In this document: in pieces, positions 17,778 through 28,619 of the stretch
Layout of the letters: each line of letters starts with the position of its first letter
Numbering within the stretch: position 1 is the stretch's first letter
From: Pohlia nutans
Taxonomy: Eukaryota; Streptophyta; Bryopsida; Bryales; Mniaceae
DNA: 64,000 bases
Direction: 5' to 3'
Assembly: GCA_022496805.1 (NCBI GenBank)
Contig: CM040093.1
Location: 12,862,213-12,926,212 of the forward strand
Position numbers and translations under genes: made by a program
The notes under the pieces: generated by a model
What the model saw: only the letters and a program-made list of their open reading frames with translations
Database searches by the model: none
What the model was told of the DNA's origin: nothing

Positions 17778-19835
17778 ATGGCTAAAACCAAACAAATCAA
17801 AAATTTTACTTTGAATTTTGGACCTCAACATCCTGCTGCTCATGGTGTTTTACGATTAGTATTAGAAATGAATGGAGAAGTTGTAGAACGCGCGGAACCG
17901 CATATTGGATTACTTCAGTGCGGCATGAAGCCGCTAACGCCGAGTCCCCACTGTGGTTGACTTACCACTGGGCTTTCTTGGAAACGAGAACGCGTCGGCG
18001 GGTCCTGGAGTACCCGTCAGGGGCGCAAGCGTATTCCCGCGGGGTGATTATTACGACTAGCCCCTCCGCATCTTAGCACAGCGGAACGTGTAACCGGCCT
18101 GAGGTCCCATTTCAACCGCCAATTTATTGTCCTTACAATGGGTAGGCTAACCACAAGGTACAAGCCAAAACCTTAGGTCGAATAGGACGGCACTACTGGC
18201 AAATACTATCTAGCAAAGACACGAATCATGAAGGATAGAGCTTGCGTCAAAAGCATACGGGAAAATTCTAGCAACGGGGAAACCGGAGGGAGAAACCAGT
18301 AGAGCCACAAGAGCATAACCGGAAGGTTAAGCCAGGGAGGCTGGGTCATTTAAAACCATACATTTTTCTAAATAGAGATGCGTGGGACAGAGGGCTCGTA
18401 GTACCTGCCTAGCCTTTGCTTCGAAAACCATGTAAACGAAGAAAGGAAGTGCTGCTGGAAAGCGAAAGGAAAGAGGCCTAAATCGGCAGACTGACGCCGC
18501 GCACTTGAGCAGTTCGGAGAAGACCGGCCTAATCCAGACTCTTTAGAAATTAAGCCAGAATGCGCAACTTCCAAGAAACGAAGGAAGTCCGTTAATATTT
18601 GGTTCGTTCGCTAGCGCATAAACCAGGCAGACGCTTTATTCGAACTAGAGCTTCATCACCCAAAAGCGAAAATACTTCTGAAGTCAAAACTCAACCATTA
18701 TGACGCTGCGCTCCTGGTTTGCTTATTTAAAATCTAAGGGTAACTCAAGTTAGAGAGCCGTGTGATGGGTGACCATCTCACACGGTTCAGGGAGCATTTT
18801 ATTATGTGATGCGAGTGAATGTGTACAGCATAGCTGGCATCAATTAAATTTTGACTTTATTTATGTTTATATGATGGTCCAAGAACATGCTTATTCTTTA
18901 GCCGTAGAAAAACTTTATAATTGTAAGGTACCATTACGAGCTTAGTATATACGAGTGTTATTTCGTGAAATAACTCGAATTTTAAATCATTTACTTGCTT
19001 TAACTACCCATGCTATGGATGTGGGGGCATTAACTCCGTTCCTGTGGCCCTTTTTGAAGAGCGAGAAAAACTTTCAGAATTCTATGAGAGAGTTTCGGGA
19101 GCCAGGATGCATGCCAGTCACATACGACCAGGCGGATTTGCACAAGACATACCTTTGGGCTTAAGTGAAGATATTTTTCTATTTACACAACAATTTGCTT
19201 CTCGTATTGACAAAATAAAAGAAATGTTAACCAACAATCGTATCTGAAAACAACGATTAGTTGATATTGGTACTGTTACTGCACAGCAAGCTTTGGATTG
19301 GGGATTCAGTGGTGTAATGTTAAGAGGCTCAGGAGTATGCCGGGATTTGTGAAAATAAGCACCTTACGATGTTTATAACCAATTGATTTTCGATGTATCC
19401 GTAGGTACCAGAGGAGATTGTTATGACCGTTATTGTATTCGTATTGAAGAGATGCGACAAAGTATTCGAATCATTATGCAATGTCTTAATCAAATGCCTA
19501 GTAGCATGATTAAAGCGGATGATCGTAAGCTATGTCCTCCCTCACGATCTCAAATGAAACAATCCATGGAATCTTTAATTCACCATTTTAAACTTTATAC
19601 AGAAGGTTTTTCTGTACCAGCTTCTTCTACCTATACTGCAGTAGAAGCACCTAAGGGATAATTTGGTGTGTTTTTAGTCAGTAATGGAACCAATCGTCCT
19701 TATCATTGTAAAATAAGAGCACCTGGTTTTGCTCATTTACAAGGGTTTGATTTTATGTTCAAACATCACATGCTATCAGATGTTGTTACCATAATTGGTA
19801 TTCAAGATATTGTTTTTGGAGAGGTAGATAGATAG
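17778..19835 (+). pseudogene. nad7: nad7 pseudogene (complex I 49-kDa subunit)
   Basis: Exon 1 (17778-17917, 140 nt) is intact: [34 protein letters not shown]. After the intron, homology resumes at about 18865 (MMVQEHAYSLAVEKLYN), and roughly 25 residues between the intron and this point are lost or unrecognisable. Downstream the gene has a TAG where Gln-Tyr-Ile would be (near 18945), a frameshift near 19045 (F-L-W-P-F against W-A-F-E-E), TGA at R-I-*-K-Q (19244), TGA and TAA near 19350, and TAA in A-P-K-G-*-F-G (about 19659). It ends VFGEVDR TAG. The changes include G-to-A and G-to-T types, so simple RNA editing cannot restore it. Loss of mitochondrial nad7 is typical of most liverworts. Confidence 0.93.
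17918..18826 (+). other. Group II intron in nad7 pseudogene (position 140)
   Basis: Begins GTGCGGCATG after exon nucleotide 140. Domain V is at 18755-18788. The 3' boundary is approximate because the following exon is degraded. Segments around 18355-18415 and 18750-18800 are almost identical to the nad9 intron, which marks the two as paralogues. The intron structure seems better preserved than its host gene. Confidence 0.8.
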
Positions 19836-20576
19836 AATTACTATTTCACAGGTAGGACCCTAACTTTATCGAGCCAAACAATATTTTTTCGCGAAACTCA
19901 AAACGTCGCTGAATCATCTATGATGACTCATCAACATAGCTTGCGGAGAAGTATATACATAGCGAATTGCTACGGAATGCGCTATTTTAAGGCTTTTCTT
20001 CTCCAGAGCTACGCACTTTTTTGTTCGTTTTGCGAACAAAGAGCACAGAGGCAGAGGGTGCCTTGGCGCTTTTTTCCCCTATGCTTTTTTGATAAGTAGA
20101 GAAAATAAGCTTGCAAAGGTCACGGAGCGCAGTAAAAAAAATATATATATATATTTCATTCTGCTGTCTGCTTTACCCTTGGCATAGTGAATGACAGGGC
20201 CGGGTAGAACGATGAAAGCGCCCGCGGCCCATCAGGATTATGGCATTCCTACGTAATGCCATAAAAAAAGCACTAATTTCATTATGGAACGACTAACTAA
20301 AATGCATCGTTATTAAATCTTTTGAGAATGCAAGCCTAGAGCACCTACTTGACACACACAAGATTGAATCGCTTAGAAAAAAGATCTTATATACAGAAAA
20401 CAATCTGAAATAAGAATACATAGAAGAAAGTTAAAAAAAAGCGCGAGAAGGGCGCAGCAACTCTATGATCTACTCGCAGTTCAATCCATCTTATTATAAG
20501 GTGATAGCAAACCTTGCTGCAGGCGATCAATCATCGTAGATGAGACATTGATACAAATAAAAAAGGCAAATACACC
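19836..20576 (+). other. Spacer nad7 pseudogene-rpl2
   Basis: No recognised gene. rps12 and rps7, which precede rpl2 in some bryophyte mitochondrial genomes, are not here. It contains an A-(TA)n-T palindrome at about 20137-20157 and several gcgcag/ctgc inverted motifs. Confidence 0.6.
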
Positions 20577-21968
20577 ATGACACTAAAACAATTAACTTTT
20601 CGTTTAAAAAAAAAGTCTGCTGGCAGAAATTCATCAGGGCGTATTACCGTTTTTCATCGAGGAGGTGGATCAAAGCGATTGCATCGGAAAATGGATTTTC
20701 AACGGAGCATTTCGTCTATTGGCCTTGTACAAAGAATCGACTATGATCCTAATCGTTCTTCTTGGATTGCTTTAGTACGATGGCTTAGAGCAATGAAACA
20801 AGCGGAGGCAGCCAATAGTCAAACAGAAGAAAACGCCAAGCGTTTTCTTGGTCGAAGAGAAAAAAATCTTTTTTTTTTCGGCCTCTTATTTTCGTTTTCT
20901 TCTTTGTCCAGGAAAGCCCAGAGAAGAAATTACGTTTTTTTCTCTGCCCTTTTTTCCCTAGAGACAAAGAGAGAGGCTGCAATTTTAGGCTCTTTCGGTA
21001 GCTTTCTTGATTTACCTAGGATAGCCTTAGCCGGAGCAAAGCCCGCTTTCTTTGCTTCGCGAATGAAAGACTTCAGAGGACATAATACGTTTTATAGAAA
21101 TGAAAGCGGAAGGTGGAAAACGCATAGCGAAGTGCAAAGAATCGAACGCAAAGCCCTTTCTTGGAGAACTAATCTATTTTTTTCTTTTAAACCTAAGCAT
21201 AGCGAAGAAGAACCAATGGTTGAAGCGGGCAAAGTAGATCGTGCACCTTTCACTTATATATTAGCCAGTGATCAGTTAGAAGCTGGCAAGACGGTAATGA
21301 ATTGTGATTGGTCTAAACCTTCGACTTCGTTCGACCAATATCAATCTTCCCATAATTTGCTAGCCCATAACGACCTTCGGTTCCAAAACCACTTTGTTCA
21401 TACAACAAATGAAGGCCAAAGGTCCCTCAGGGTGGAAGAGCCCGTGCAGCGTAGTCAGGCTGCTTCTTGGCTACGCCCCGGGGAGGACTACGCTTCAAAT
21501 GAAAATAAAAACATACTTGATTCATATTATCAAATGGTAGGAAATTGCGTAGCATTGGCTAATATACCTATAGGCACATGGATACATAATATTGAATGGA
21601 ATCCAGGTCAAGGCGCAAAGTTGATTCGAGCTGCAGGGACCTTTGCTCAAATAATTAAGAAATTCGAAAATACACCACAATGTATTGTGCGATTACCTTC
21701 GGGTGTTGACAAACTCATAGATTCCCGATGCCGAGCTACTGTCGGTATAGTGTCCAATCTTCATCATGGTAAACGTAAGCTTGACAAAGCAGGACAAAGC
21801 CGATGGTTAGGCAGACGTCCCATTGTTCGGGGTGTTGCTATGAATCCGGTGGACCATCCTCATGGAGGAGGTGAAGGACGCACAAAAGGAGGTAGACCTT
21901 CGGTATCACCTTGGGGAAAGCCCGCCAAAGGTGGATTTAGAACAGTAGTAAGAAAACGCAGAAATTAG
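20577..21968 (+). CDS. rpl2: Ribosomal protein L2 (uL2m)
   Basis: Binds the peptidyl-transferase region of the large ribosomal subunit. The N-terminal domain ([28 protein letters not shown]) and C-terminal domain ([34 protein letters not shown]) are conserved. Between them, residues about 75-330 form a long non-conserved insertion of a kind known in plant mitochondrial rpl2. It includes a Phe-rich stretch encoded by an A/T hairpin-like repeat near 20857-20885. In total 463 codons, no intron. It opens the ribosomal protein cluster, and rps19 follows after 3 nt. Confidence 0.95.
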   Translation: MTLKQLTFRLKKKSAGRNSSGRITVFHRGGGSKRLHRKMDFQRSISSIGLVQRIDYDPNRSSWIALVRWLRAMKQAEAANSQTEENAKRFLGRREKNLFFFGLLFSFSSLSRKAQRRNYVFFSALFSLETKREAAILGSFGSFLDLPRIALAGAKPAFFASRMKDFRGHNTFYRNESGRWKTHSEVQRIERKALSWRTNLFFSFKPKHSEEEPMVEAGKVDRAPFTYILASDQLEAGKTVMNCDWSKPSTSFDQYQSSHNLLAHNDLRFQNHFVHTTNEGQRSLRVEEPVQRSQAASWLRPGEDYASNENKNILDSYYQMVGNCVALANIPIGTWIHNIEWNPGQGAKLIRAAGTFAQIIKKFENTPQCIVRLPSGVDKLIDSRCRATVGIVSNLHHGKRKLDKAGQSRWLGRRPIVRGVAMNPVDHPHGGGEGRTKGGRPSVSPWGKPAKGGFRTVVRKRRN

Positions 21969-21971
21969 TTT

Positions 21972-22253
21972 ATGACACGATCTGTATGGAAAGGCCCTTT
22001 TGTGGATGCTTGCTTGTTCAAGCAAAAAAAGATCAGATGGAAAATTTGGTCACGTAGATCTTGTATTTTGCCTCAATTTGTCGGTTGCTATGCACAAATT
22101 TATAACGGAAAAGGTTCTGTTGGTTTAAAAATTACTGAAGAAATGGTTGGTCATAAATTTGGAGAGTTTGCTTCTACACGGAAACCTTCTTCCTCTGGGA
22201 AGAGAGCTTCCCCCTTGAAAACAAAAATAAAACAAAAAAAAAAGGTACGATAG
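21972..22253 (+). CDS. rps19: Ribosomal protein S19 (uS19m)
   Basis: 93 codons. [16 protein letters not shown], the [12 protein letters not shown] segment and the [17 protein letters not shown] motif are typical of S19, which contacts 16S-type rRNA in the head of the small subunit. It sits between rpl2 and rps3 with spacings of 3 and 6 nt, as in an ancestral bacterial S10-type operon. The C-terminal tail is Lys-rich. Confidence 0.96.
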   Translation: MTRSVWKGPFVDACLFKQKKIRWKIWSRRSCILPQFVGCYAQIYNGKGSVGLKITEEMVGHKFGEFASTRKPSSSGKRASPLKTKIKQKKKVR

Positions 22254-22259
22254 TGAACT

Positions 22260-23876
22260 ATGGCGCAAAAAATAAATCCGATTTCAGTCAGACTGAATCT
22301 GAATCGTAGTTCAGATTCAAGTTGGTTTAGTGATTATTATTATGGAAAATTGTTGTATCAAGATGTAAATTTTAGAGATTACTTTAATTTAATACGTCCA
22401 CCTACGGGAAAAACGTTTGGCTTTCGTCTCGGTAAGTTTATTATTCATCATTTTCCTAAAAGGACATTCATTCACGTATTTTTTTTGGATCGACTTGGCC
22501 GATCAAGACACACAGGCCTTGGGGCAATACAATCGGTCAAGCTGATTAGGCATATTGACGACGCTACAAAGATACAGCGAAACGAAGTCAAGATTCGCCG
22601 CTATGGATACGATGATAGGTTACCATCAATGCACGAAATCGATCAATTACTTCGGATCAGCGGTTGGATGGCCTCCAAAAACTCTACTTCTTTGAGGAAC
22701 GATGCCCTTTTGGAGAATGATGACAGAAAAATGTCAGAAAAAAGCTATGCGTTTTCTTGTTTTGGCTCTTTGCGTCAAATTAGCGACGTATTTCCACAGA
22801 CCATTTTCGCAGCTGTGCGTGCTCCTTTAAATCATTTGGTCATGCAATACTTCTTTTATTCAAAGAACCGAATTCAATTTGATCCTATTGTTAACATAGT
22901 TTCCAATTTGGCGGCACGGAGCATAATTAAAAAATATATTACGAAGGAAGCAAAAAAGAAAGAGGACAGCTTGAAAAAAAGAATGCGTTCTATTCTGTTA
23001 AATAAAAGCATTTGTTCGAAAAGAGAAGACTTAACCTATATGGACAAAACCGCGCAAGGCTCCTATGTGGAAGCCTTACGGGGTTCTACCCACTTCATCC
23101 GCCAAGCGAATGAAGTGGGCTTTGCAAGAAAAAATAGACCCGAAATTTCTCCGAACATCCAAACGGCTTATTCAGTTTGGCTTTTCTCTAAAGATATTAA
23201 TTCCGGAAGGACAGAGATGCGTAGCGCGGAAGAGCTTTTAGCTTTGCGCACGGCGCTCCCCAGCTTTGTCCGGGCACTAACGTTCCCACACCAAAATGCC
23301 CTCCACTGCTTGCGCAAACAGAGCCTTTTAAGGCTTCGTTTTCAAATCCATCGCGGGCAAGGCATGCCATTGGCTAATAATTACGTAATAAAAAACACAG
23401 AGCCGATTCGTCAACCCGGGTCTATATTGGATTTTGGTGCTCCCTTTATTTCAAGAGATGCTGAATGGAAGAAAGTTCACTCTTTGTTCAGTCGTTATTA
23501 TTATTGGAAAAAAATGCAATTTTTTTTATCTAATCAAACAAAAACTAATACCTTAATTAGGCCAGTCAAAATAGCTTCTGTTTATCAAAGTGCTTCTCTA
23601 ATTGCTCAAGAAATATCTTGGAAACTAGAACAAAAAAAATCATTTCGACAAATTTGTAGATCTACATTTCAAGAGATTGAAAAATGTCAATATGTTAAAG
23701 GAATCCGTATTTGTTGTTCGGGCCGATTAAATGGCGCAGAAATAGCTAAAACTGAATGCAGAAAGTACGGTGAAACCTCTTTACATGTATTTTCCAATCA
23801 AATCGATTATGCGAAAGCACAAGCATCTACTCCTTATGGGATTTTAGGTGTCAAAGTGTGGGTTTCATATTTTTAA
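22260..23876 (+). CDS. rps3: Ribosomal protein S3 (uS3m)
   Basis: 538 codons without an intron. The N-terminus MAQKINPISVRLNLNRSSDSSWFSDYYYGKLLYQDV and the C-terminal domain (IEKCQYVKGIRICCSGRLNGAEIAKTECRKYGETSLHVFSNQIDYAKAQASTPYGILGVKVWV) are diagnostic. Several hundred poorly conserved residues lie between them, as in other plant mitochondrial S3 proteins. The stop overlaps the rpl16 upstream region; the rpl16 frame is already open inside the 3' end. Confidence 0.96.
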   Translation: MAQKINPISVRLNLNRSSDSSWFSDYYYGKLLYQDVNFRDYFNLIRPPTGKTFGFRLGKFIIHHFPKRTFIHVFFLDRLGRSRHTGLGAIQSVKLIRHIDDATKIQRNEVKIRRYGYDDRLPSMHEIDQLLRISGWMASKNSTSLRNDALLENDDRKMSEKSYAFSCFGSLRQISDVFPQTIFAAVRAPLNHLVMQYFFYSKNRIQFDPIVNIVSNLAARSIIKKYITKEAKKKEDSLKKRMRSILLNKSICSKREDLTYMDKTAQGSYVEALRGSTHFIRQANEVGFARKNRPEISPNIQTAYSVWLFSKDINSGRTEMRSAEELLALRTALPSFVRALTFPHQNALHCLRKQSLLRLRFQIHRGQGMPLANNYVIKNTEPIRQPGSILDFGAPFISRDAEWKKVHSLFSRYYYWKKMQFFLSNQTKTNTLIRPVKIASVYQSASLIAQEISWKLEQKKSFRQICRSTFQEIEKCQYVKGIRICCSGRLNGAEIAKTECRKYGETSLHVFSNQIDYAKAQASTPYGILGVKVWVSYF

Positions 23877-23896
23877 CACAAAAAAAGGGACAAGTT

Positions 23897-24304
23897 GTGC
23901 TATATCCAAAACGTACAAAATTTCGTAAATATCAAAAAGGCAGATTTAAGGGTTGCAAAGCAGACGGTACACAACTTTGTTTCGGAAAATATGGCATGAA
24001 AAGTTGTGAAGCTGGTCGTATCTCATATCAAGCAATTGAAGCAGCGCGTCGTGCTATAAGCAGAGAATTTCGAAGAAATGGTCAAATATGGGTAAGAGTT
24101 TTCGCAGATATTCCTATTACTAGTAAACCCACCGAAGTCAGAATGGGAAAAGGAAAAGGGAATTCTACAGGTTGGATTGCTCGTGTGGTAGAGGGACAAA
24201 TCTTATTTGAAATGGATGGTGTGAGTTTGTCAAATGCGCAACAAGCTGCCACATTAGCAGCGCATAAACTATGTTTGTCAACCAAGTTTGTTCAATGGTT
24301 TTAA
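23897..24304 (+). CDS. rpl16: Ribosomal protein L16 (uL16m), GTG start
   Basis: Homology begins at LYPKRTKFRKYQKGRFKGC, and the preceding codon is GTG at 23897, the start codon generally accepted for plant mitochondrial rpl16. The frame is open further upstream (from about 23858), overlapping rps3. The product is 135 residues with the conserved ISYQAIEAARRAISREFRRNGQIWVRVFADIPITSKPTEVRMGKGKG core. Its start lies 20 nt after the rps3 stop. Confidence 0.94.
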   Translation: MLYPKRTKFRKYQKGRFKGCKADGTQLCFGKYGMKSCEAGRISYQAIEAARRAISREFRRNGQIWVRVFADIPITSKPTEVRMGKGKGNSTGWIARVVEGQILFEMDGVSLSNAQQAATLAAHKLCLSTKFVQWF

Positions 24305-25041
24305 TTGGTTGATGGATAAAAAGCGAGGCCGAAAGGCGCTGAGCAAAGCAAAGAAAGTGGGTAAAGACCAGGAATCTTTGTAAACTTATGGCCTCTATCA
24401 GCCTAAAAACGAGCAAGCAATCAAGACGATAGAAGTGTTGAAACCGTAAAGCGAGTAAAAAATTTATTATTATAAATAATTCATGGTCTTTGACCCCAAT
24501 AGATATAGCCCAAAGGTTAGAAAAAAAGCCTAAAAAAATAAAGAAATATCTATCTTGTGTTCGCTCTTTGCTGCGCCTTTTGGAATGAAGGAACGGCGCG
24601 ACTTACAATTTATTTGTAATACGAATAAAGTAATTTTAGCAGAATAAAATGCCTTGAGGCCGAAGGCCTCGAGTCCAAGACGATTATTTTGTTCGCAGCC
24701 TTCTAGGTGAACCATGTAATAGATTAAATTGCGTAGCGGAGTTTTGTCCCACACAGCACTTTTCTTGTTTTTGAATATAATAAAGCGCATGGCGTTGAGG
24801 TCGAAGACCCCCGAGTGAAGCGCTAAGGCTTCCGGGCTAAAATATTTGCTGCGAAAAGTGAAAAACCACTTTTTTCGCTTTCTTGGGGCGCGAAGCTAAT
24901 CAAGAGCTTGCTACTACGTCCTCTTACGCTCTTCCTTTTATTATGGAAAAGGAAGGCATAACAGCCCGCTATTTAAAAATCAGATAGGGGACAGTGCTTA
25001 TATTCGTTTTTACCTGAAATAAAAAAAAAAGCAGCCAACTT
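24305..25041 (+). other. Spacer rpl16-rpl5
   Basis: About 740 nt interrupting the ribosomal protein cluster. No gene was recognised. It has several short inverted repeats of the ggccgaaggcc type (for example 24658-24672) and A/T stems near 24845-24875. Confidence 0.6.
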
Positions 25042-25602
25042 ATGTTCACTCCAAATAGACTCCGTTTTCATTACGAAAATTTATTACGTCAAGATTTGTT
25101 GTTAAAATTGAATTATGGCAACATTATGGAAGTTCCTAGATTGTGTAAAATAATAATAGTTCCAAAAGCACCCTCTAATTTGATAAAAAATGTAAAATTA
25201 GCTATGGAGATTGTTTGTGGTCAAAAATTCATACGGACACGAAGCAGAGATTCGGCAGGAAAGTCGTTTCGATTTAATAAATTTATATTGAATCAAGAGT
25301 CGAAAAAAGACACAGGATATGTCACTTACCTAGCACAAAGCACTCTACGAGGGCATACCATGTATAATTTCTTGGAAAAGCTTATTACGATAATATCTTT
25401 TTACGATTACCCGGTTAAAGTACAAAAAAGCTCCATTCAATTAGCAATGCCAACGCCGTTGTTACGATTATTTCCGGAAATACAAAATCATTTCGAGATT
25501 TTTGAACATATTCAAGGGTTTGATGTAACTATTGTTACTTCAGCCAAAACACAAGATGAGGCTTTCATTTTGTGGAGTGGTTTTTTGCAAAAAGAGGTTT
25601 AG
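25042..25602 (+). CDS. rpl5: Ribosomal protein L5 (uL5m)
   Basis: 186 codons. Conserved parts are the N-terminal [18 protein letters not shown] segment, the [22 protein letters not shown] region and the [40 protein letters not shown]-terminus. L5 binds 5S rRNA in the large subunit. The stop TAG at 25600-25602 lies 4 nt before rps14. Confidence 0.95.
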   Translation: MFTPNRLRFHYENLLRQDLLLKLNYGNIMEVPRLCKIIIVPKAPSNLIKNVKLAMEIVCGQKFIRTRSRDSAGKSFRFNKFILNQESKKDTGYVTYLAQSTLRGHTMYNFLEKLITIISFYDYPVKVQKSSIQLAMPTPLLRLFPEIQNHFEIFEHIQGFDVTIVTSAKTQDEAFILWSGFLQKEV

Positions 25603-25606
25603 TCAT

Positions 25607-25906
25607 ATGTCAAATCAAATTATACGAGATCATACACGTAGATTACTTGTGGCTAAATATGAATTAGAGCGAATGCAATGTAAAGCTATTTCTCGACATA
25701 AAAACCTCCCTAATCAAATACGTTATGAATATTTTTTAAAGTCGTCTAAGTTGCCAAGAAATAGTTCCAAAACACGAGTAAGAAACCGATGTATTTTCAC
25801 AGGTCGCCCTCGTTCCGTATATAAGTTATTTCGCGTTTCTCGTATAGTTTCTCGTGAATTAGCATCTAAAGGTTCTTTAATAGGCATAAACAAATCGTGT
25901 TGGTAG
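25607..25906 (+). CDS. rps14: Ribosomal protein S14 (uS14m)
   Basis: 99 codons from ATG (MSNQIIRDHTRRLLVAKYELER) to TAG. The signature RCIFTGRPRSVYKLFRVSRIVSRELASKGSLIGINKSCW is intact. The frame is open upstream into rpl5, but the ATG right after the rpl5 stop matches the family start. Confidence 0.96.
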   Translation: MSNQIIRDHTRRLLVAKYELERMQCKAISRHKNLPNQIRYEYFLKSSKLPRNSSKTRVRNRCIFTGRPRSVYKLFRVSRIVSRELASKGSLIGINKSCW

Positions 25907-26064
25907 TCAATGGAATAAAGGTTAGCTTTGCGAGTATCCATAGGGTGCAGCAAAAAAAAACTATTTTTTGCTTGAAATAGTTTTTTTTTGCTTTACGTTT
26001 TTTGGTTTTATTCTCTACAGCGCTGTGCGCTCTTTGGCTTCTGAATACTGAACGAACTCGACCG

Positions 26065-27100
26065 GTGTGCCGCGCTATGTATGCGCCTTAAACCCAAGAC
26101 GTACTTGCTGGACTTTGTTACCATAAGGTTGCAACATGCCCCACTCCTAATGAATTAGCAGTCTTAAGGCGGTTATACTGGAATGCGCGAAGGCCCCTCC
26201 TAAGCTAAACCACGTAGAAGATTATGTAGAGGACGGTTGCCCCGATCTTCCTAACTGAAGTTCTAAAATTGCCATTATAACAAGAAGAATGCGGTCCTGT
26301 TTCCAAAGAGATCAGAACCAGAATGATGAATAAAAAGCAGGGTCCTTTGAAATGAAGGATATTGAAACCACGGGCTTCGCCCTAAGTTCAAGAAAATCTC
26401 GCCGGGCGTAAACCATTATTGTATCACAATCCTACCTAACCATGTGGCTACTCTCTGTGTACTAAGGTGCGCGAGTTGATGGCGTGGAGCAACTCCATTA
26501 CTAGAATTCTACAAGATTTTGATTAGGTTGGTTACGCGCAAATCTCATCCGCTGCGATAAGCAGGCAAGGAACTCATGTTTCGTGCAGCATGCTTAAATG
26601 AGCGTACAAGAAAATATCTATCCGCCCGCGTTTACTAATAGAATATATTCTACCGCCTCCGTCACCTTAATGAGCTTTTTTAACATAAGAACTTTTAAAC
26701 GCGTAATGGTCAAATCCCATGAAATAAGAGTTCAACCTATACCCAAGCGAAGGCCAGAGTTCTTATTAGAAGCGCCGCAAAATACTTATAAATAGAATAT
26801 CTCCTTTGTATAGTCTACCGTAGGTGTGATTACTGGCGTGTAGTCTATAAAGAGAGTGACTATACAATAGGTAACTGGTGAATCTGCACCTTAATCAAAA
26901 GGTCGCGGCTGGGATGCTTTTAACATCTAACCTTTGCATGCTACTTGCCATCAGCAAATCACGCGAAGTAATACTAGATTTGCGAATGAATCAAAAATGC
27001 CCTGAAAGCGCCCGCGGACGCCCGACGATAGCACTTCTGATAATCAACTTGAGCTGTATGAAGCGGAAGCTTTCACGTATAGTTCTGAGGACTTACCTAT
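26065..27100 (+). other. Orphan group II intron-like element between rps14 and rpl6
   Basis: A good domain V hairpin occurs at 27051-27084 (gagctgtatgaagcgg ... cacgtatagttc). A GTGTGCCGCG start candidate is at 26065. The 3' end is likely at or near ..ACTTACCTAT. The flanking sequence does not resemble a recognised exon. In other liverworts rps8 lies here (from memory), and I could not find rps8 in the window. The element may therefore be an intron left after its host gene decayed, or a transposed intron. Limits are inferred. Confidence 0.5.
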
Positions 27101-27488
27101 TTTGATTATTCAAAAAGAGAAACAAGAGAATAAAACGCTTGCTTTTGTCAGCATCAAGGTGTCTCCGGTGTTTTCGTTTTGCGTCTCTATCGGGATTTTT
27201 TTATGATTTTGTACAATGCAAGTTTTCTATTAACAGATTCTGTAGGGAAGCAAACAGAAGGTTGAGAATCGTTTTAAAATGTCATTTTTTTTATTAAATT
27301 TATTCTAAAAAAATGAAAAAAATCTCTGAACCGAAGTCTCTAATTCCTTCATCAACAACTCGTTTAGGGCTTAGTATAATAAAGAATCTTATCCACTTCA
27401 AAGTGGGCTTTGATATGTGATCGTGAAGTACGAAAAACCGATGGCGAGATTCTATGCCAGGTTTATAAAAAAAAATTAAGTCAAGTTT

Positions 27489-27794
27489 ATGGAAGCCAAA
27501 TTCTTTTGTTTTTTGGAAATAATTGGAGTTGGGTACAAAGCCAGTACTAATCCACAAGGCTCTATTTTATATCTAAAATTAGGCTTTAGTCATGAGATTC
27601 GACTTCAAGTCACGTCCGCAGTTCGCGTTCTTTGCTTCAAGCCTAATATCATTTGTTGTACTGGAATAGATCATCAAAAAGTAACTCAATTTGCTGCCAG
27701 CATCAAAAGTTGTAAACCTCCTGAAGTTTATAAAGGAAAAGGTATACAATATCGAAACGAAATTCTACATAAAAAACAAGGAAAAAAAAAATAA
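27489..27794 (+). CDS. rpl6: Ribosomal protein L6 (uL6m), short form
   Basis: 101 codons, MEAKFFCFLEIIGVGYKAS to KKQGKKK. It corresponds to the C-terminal domain of bacterial L6 (the GVGYKA motif, VTQFAASIKSCKPPEVYKGKGIQY). This is the short form I recall for liverwort mitochondria, so the length is not a truncation. The rps13 ATG follows 3 nt after the stop. Confidence 0.93.
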   Translation: MEAKFFCFLEIIGVGYKASTNPQGSILYLKLGFSHEIRLQVTSAVRVLCFKPNIICCTGIDHQKVTQFAASIKSCKPPEVYKGKGIQYRNEILHKKQGKKK

Positions 27795-27797
27795 ATC

Positions 27798-28166
27798 ATG
27801 TCATATATTTTAGGAACTAATTTAATGCCGAATGAACAAGTAGAAATTGCTTTAACTCAAATCTTTGGACTTGGCCCTAAAAAAGCAATTCAAGTGTGTG
27901 CTCAATTAGGTTTTAATGATAATATTAAAGTTAATAAGTTAACTAAGTATCAAATTGATCGAATTATCAAAATAATAAGTCAAAATTATTTAGTTGATTT
28001 AGAATTAGCAAGAGTAATTCAGAGGGATATTAAACAATTGATGAGTATTGGTTGTTATCGCGGTTTTCGCCATAATGCGGGATTGCCCTTACGTGGTCAA
28101 CGAACTCATACTAATGCTAAGACTTGTCGCAAATTCAGAAACGTTTCGATCAATCAACGAAGTTGA
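27798..28166 (+). CDS. rps13: Ribosomal protein S13 (uS13m)
   Basis: 122 codons. MSYILGTNLMPNEQVEIALTQIFGLGPKKAIQVCAQLGF is the helix-two-turn-helix N-terminus, and YRGFRHNAGLPLRGQRTHTNAKTCRKF is the rRNA-binding C-terminal motif. Complete, no intron. Confidence 0.96.
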   Translation: MSYILGTNLMPNEQVEIALTQIFGLGPKKAIQVCAQLGFNDNIKVNKLTKYQIDRIIKIISQNYLVDLELARVIQRDIKQLMSIGCYRGFRHNAGLPLRGQRTHTNAKTCRKFRNVSINQRS

Positions 28167-28619
28167 TTCAGGCCGCAGGCTGTAAGTTTTTTTTATTATC
28201 CATAATAAATGATGAAGGGGCGAAGCGATGTGTAATGAAATTGAAATTTCATTACACATTTTGTTATTGGCTTTTCCTCCATAAAAACATCATCGATTGG
28301 TAAGGCCGGCTCCTATTGGTTGGCATATAGGCGCAACAAGTCAAAGGGCGCAGTAAATCTATATATATATATTTTTTTTTTAAGTTATCGCATATTTTTT
28401 ATCTATTCTCGCACCGTAACTGCCTTTCGGCAGGGCGGGCTCGGATAATAGAATATCTCACCTAAAGGACCAAAAGTTGCGGCGTTCTCTTTTGTTCAAT
28501 GGATTATTTTGTACAAATTTTTTCCACAAAATTTATTTTTAATTAGTAAACAGATAAGATGGATTGTAAAAAACCCGATCGATGATATCAAACAAAATCT
28601 AAACATTCAAAAAAAACTC
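28167..28619 (+). other. Spacer rps13-rps11
   Basis: Non-coding apart from a frame upstream of rps11 that opens at 28509. It contains a perfect stem tgtaatgaaattgaaatttcattaca (about 28230-28257) and an A/T palindrome at 28362-28382. Confidence 0.55.

Noticed and set aside
17778..19835. nad7 as a functional gene repaired by U-to-C and C-to-U editing
   Set aside because: The breaks include a frameshift, a missing segment and G-derived changes (TGG to TGA, GAA to TAA) that editing cannot reverse, and the other genes show a liverwort pattern without U-to-C editing.
27101..27488. An rps8 3' exon after the orphan intron
   Set aside because: None of the three frames shows the conserved S8 C-terminal motif, and all have early stops or no similarity.
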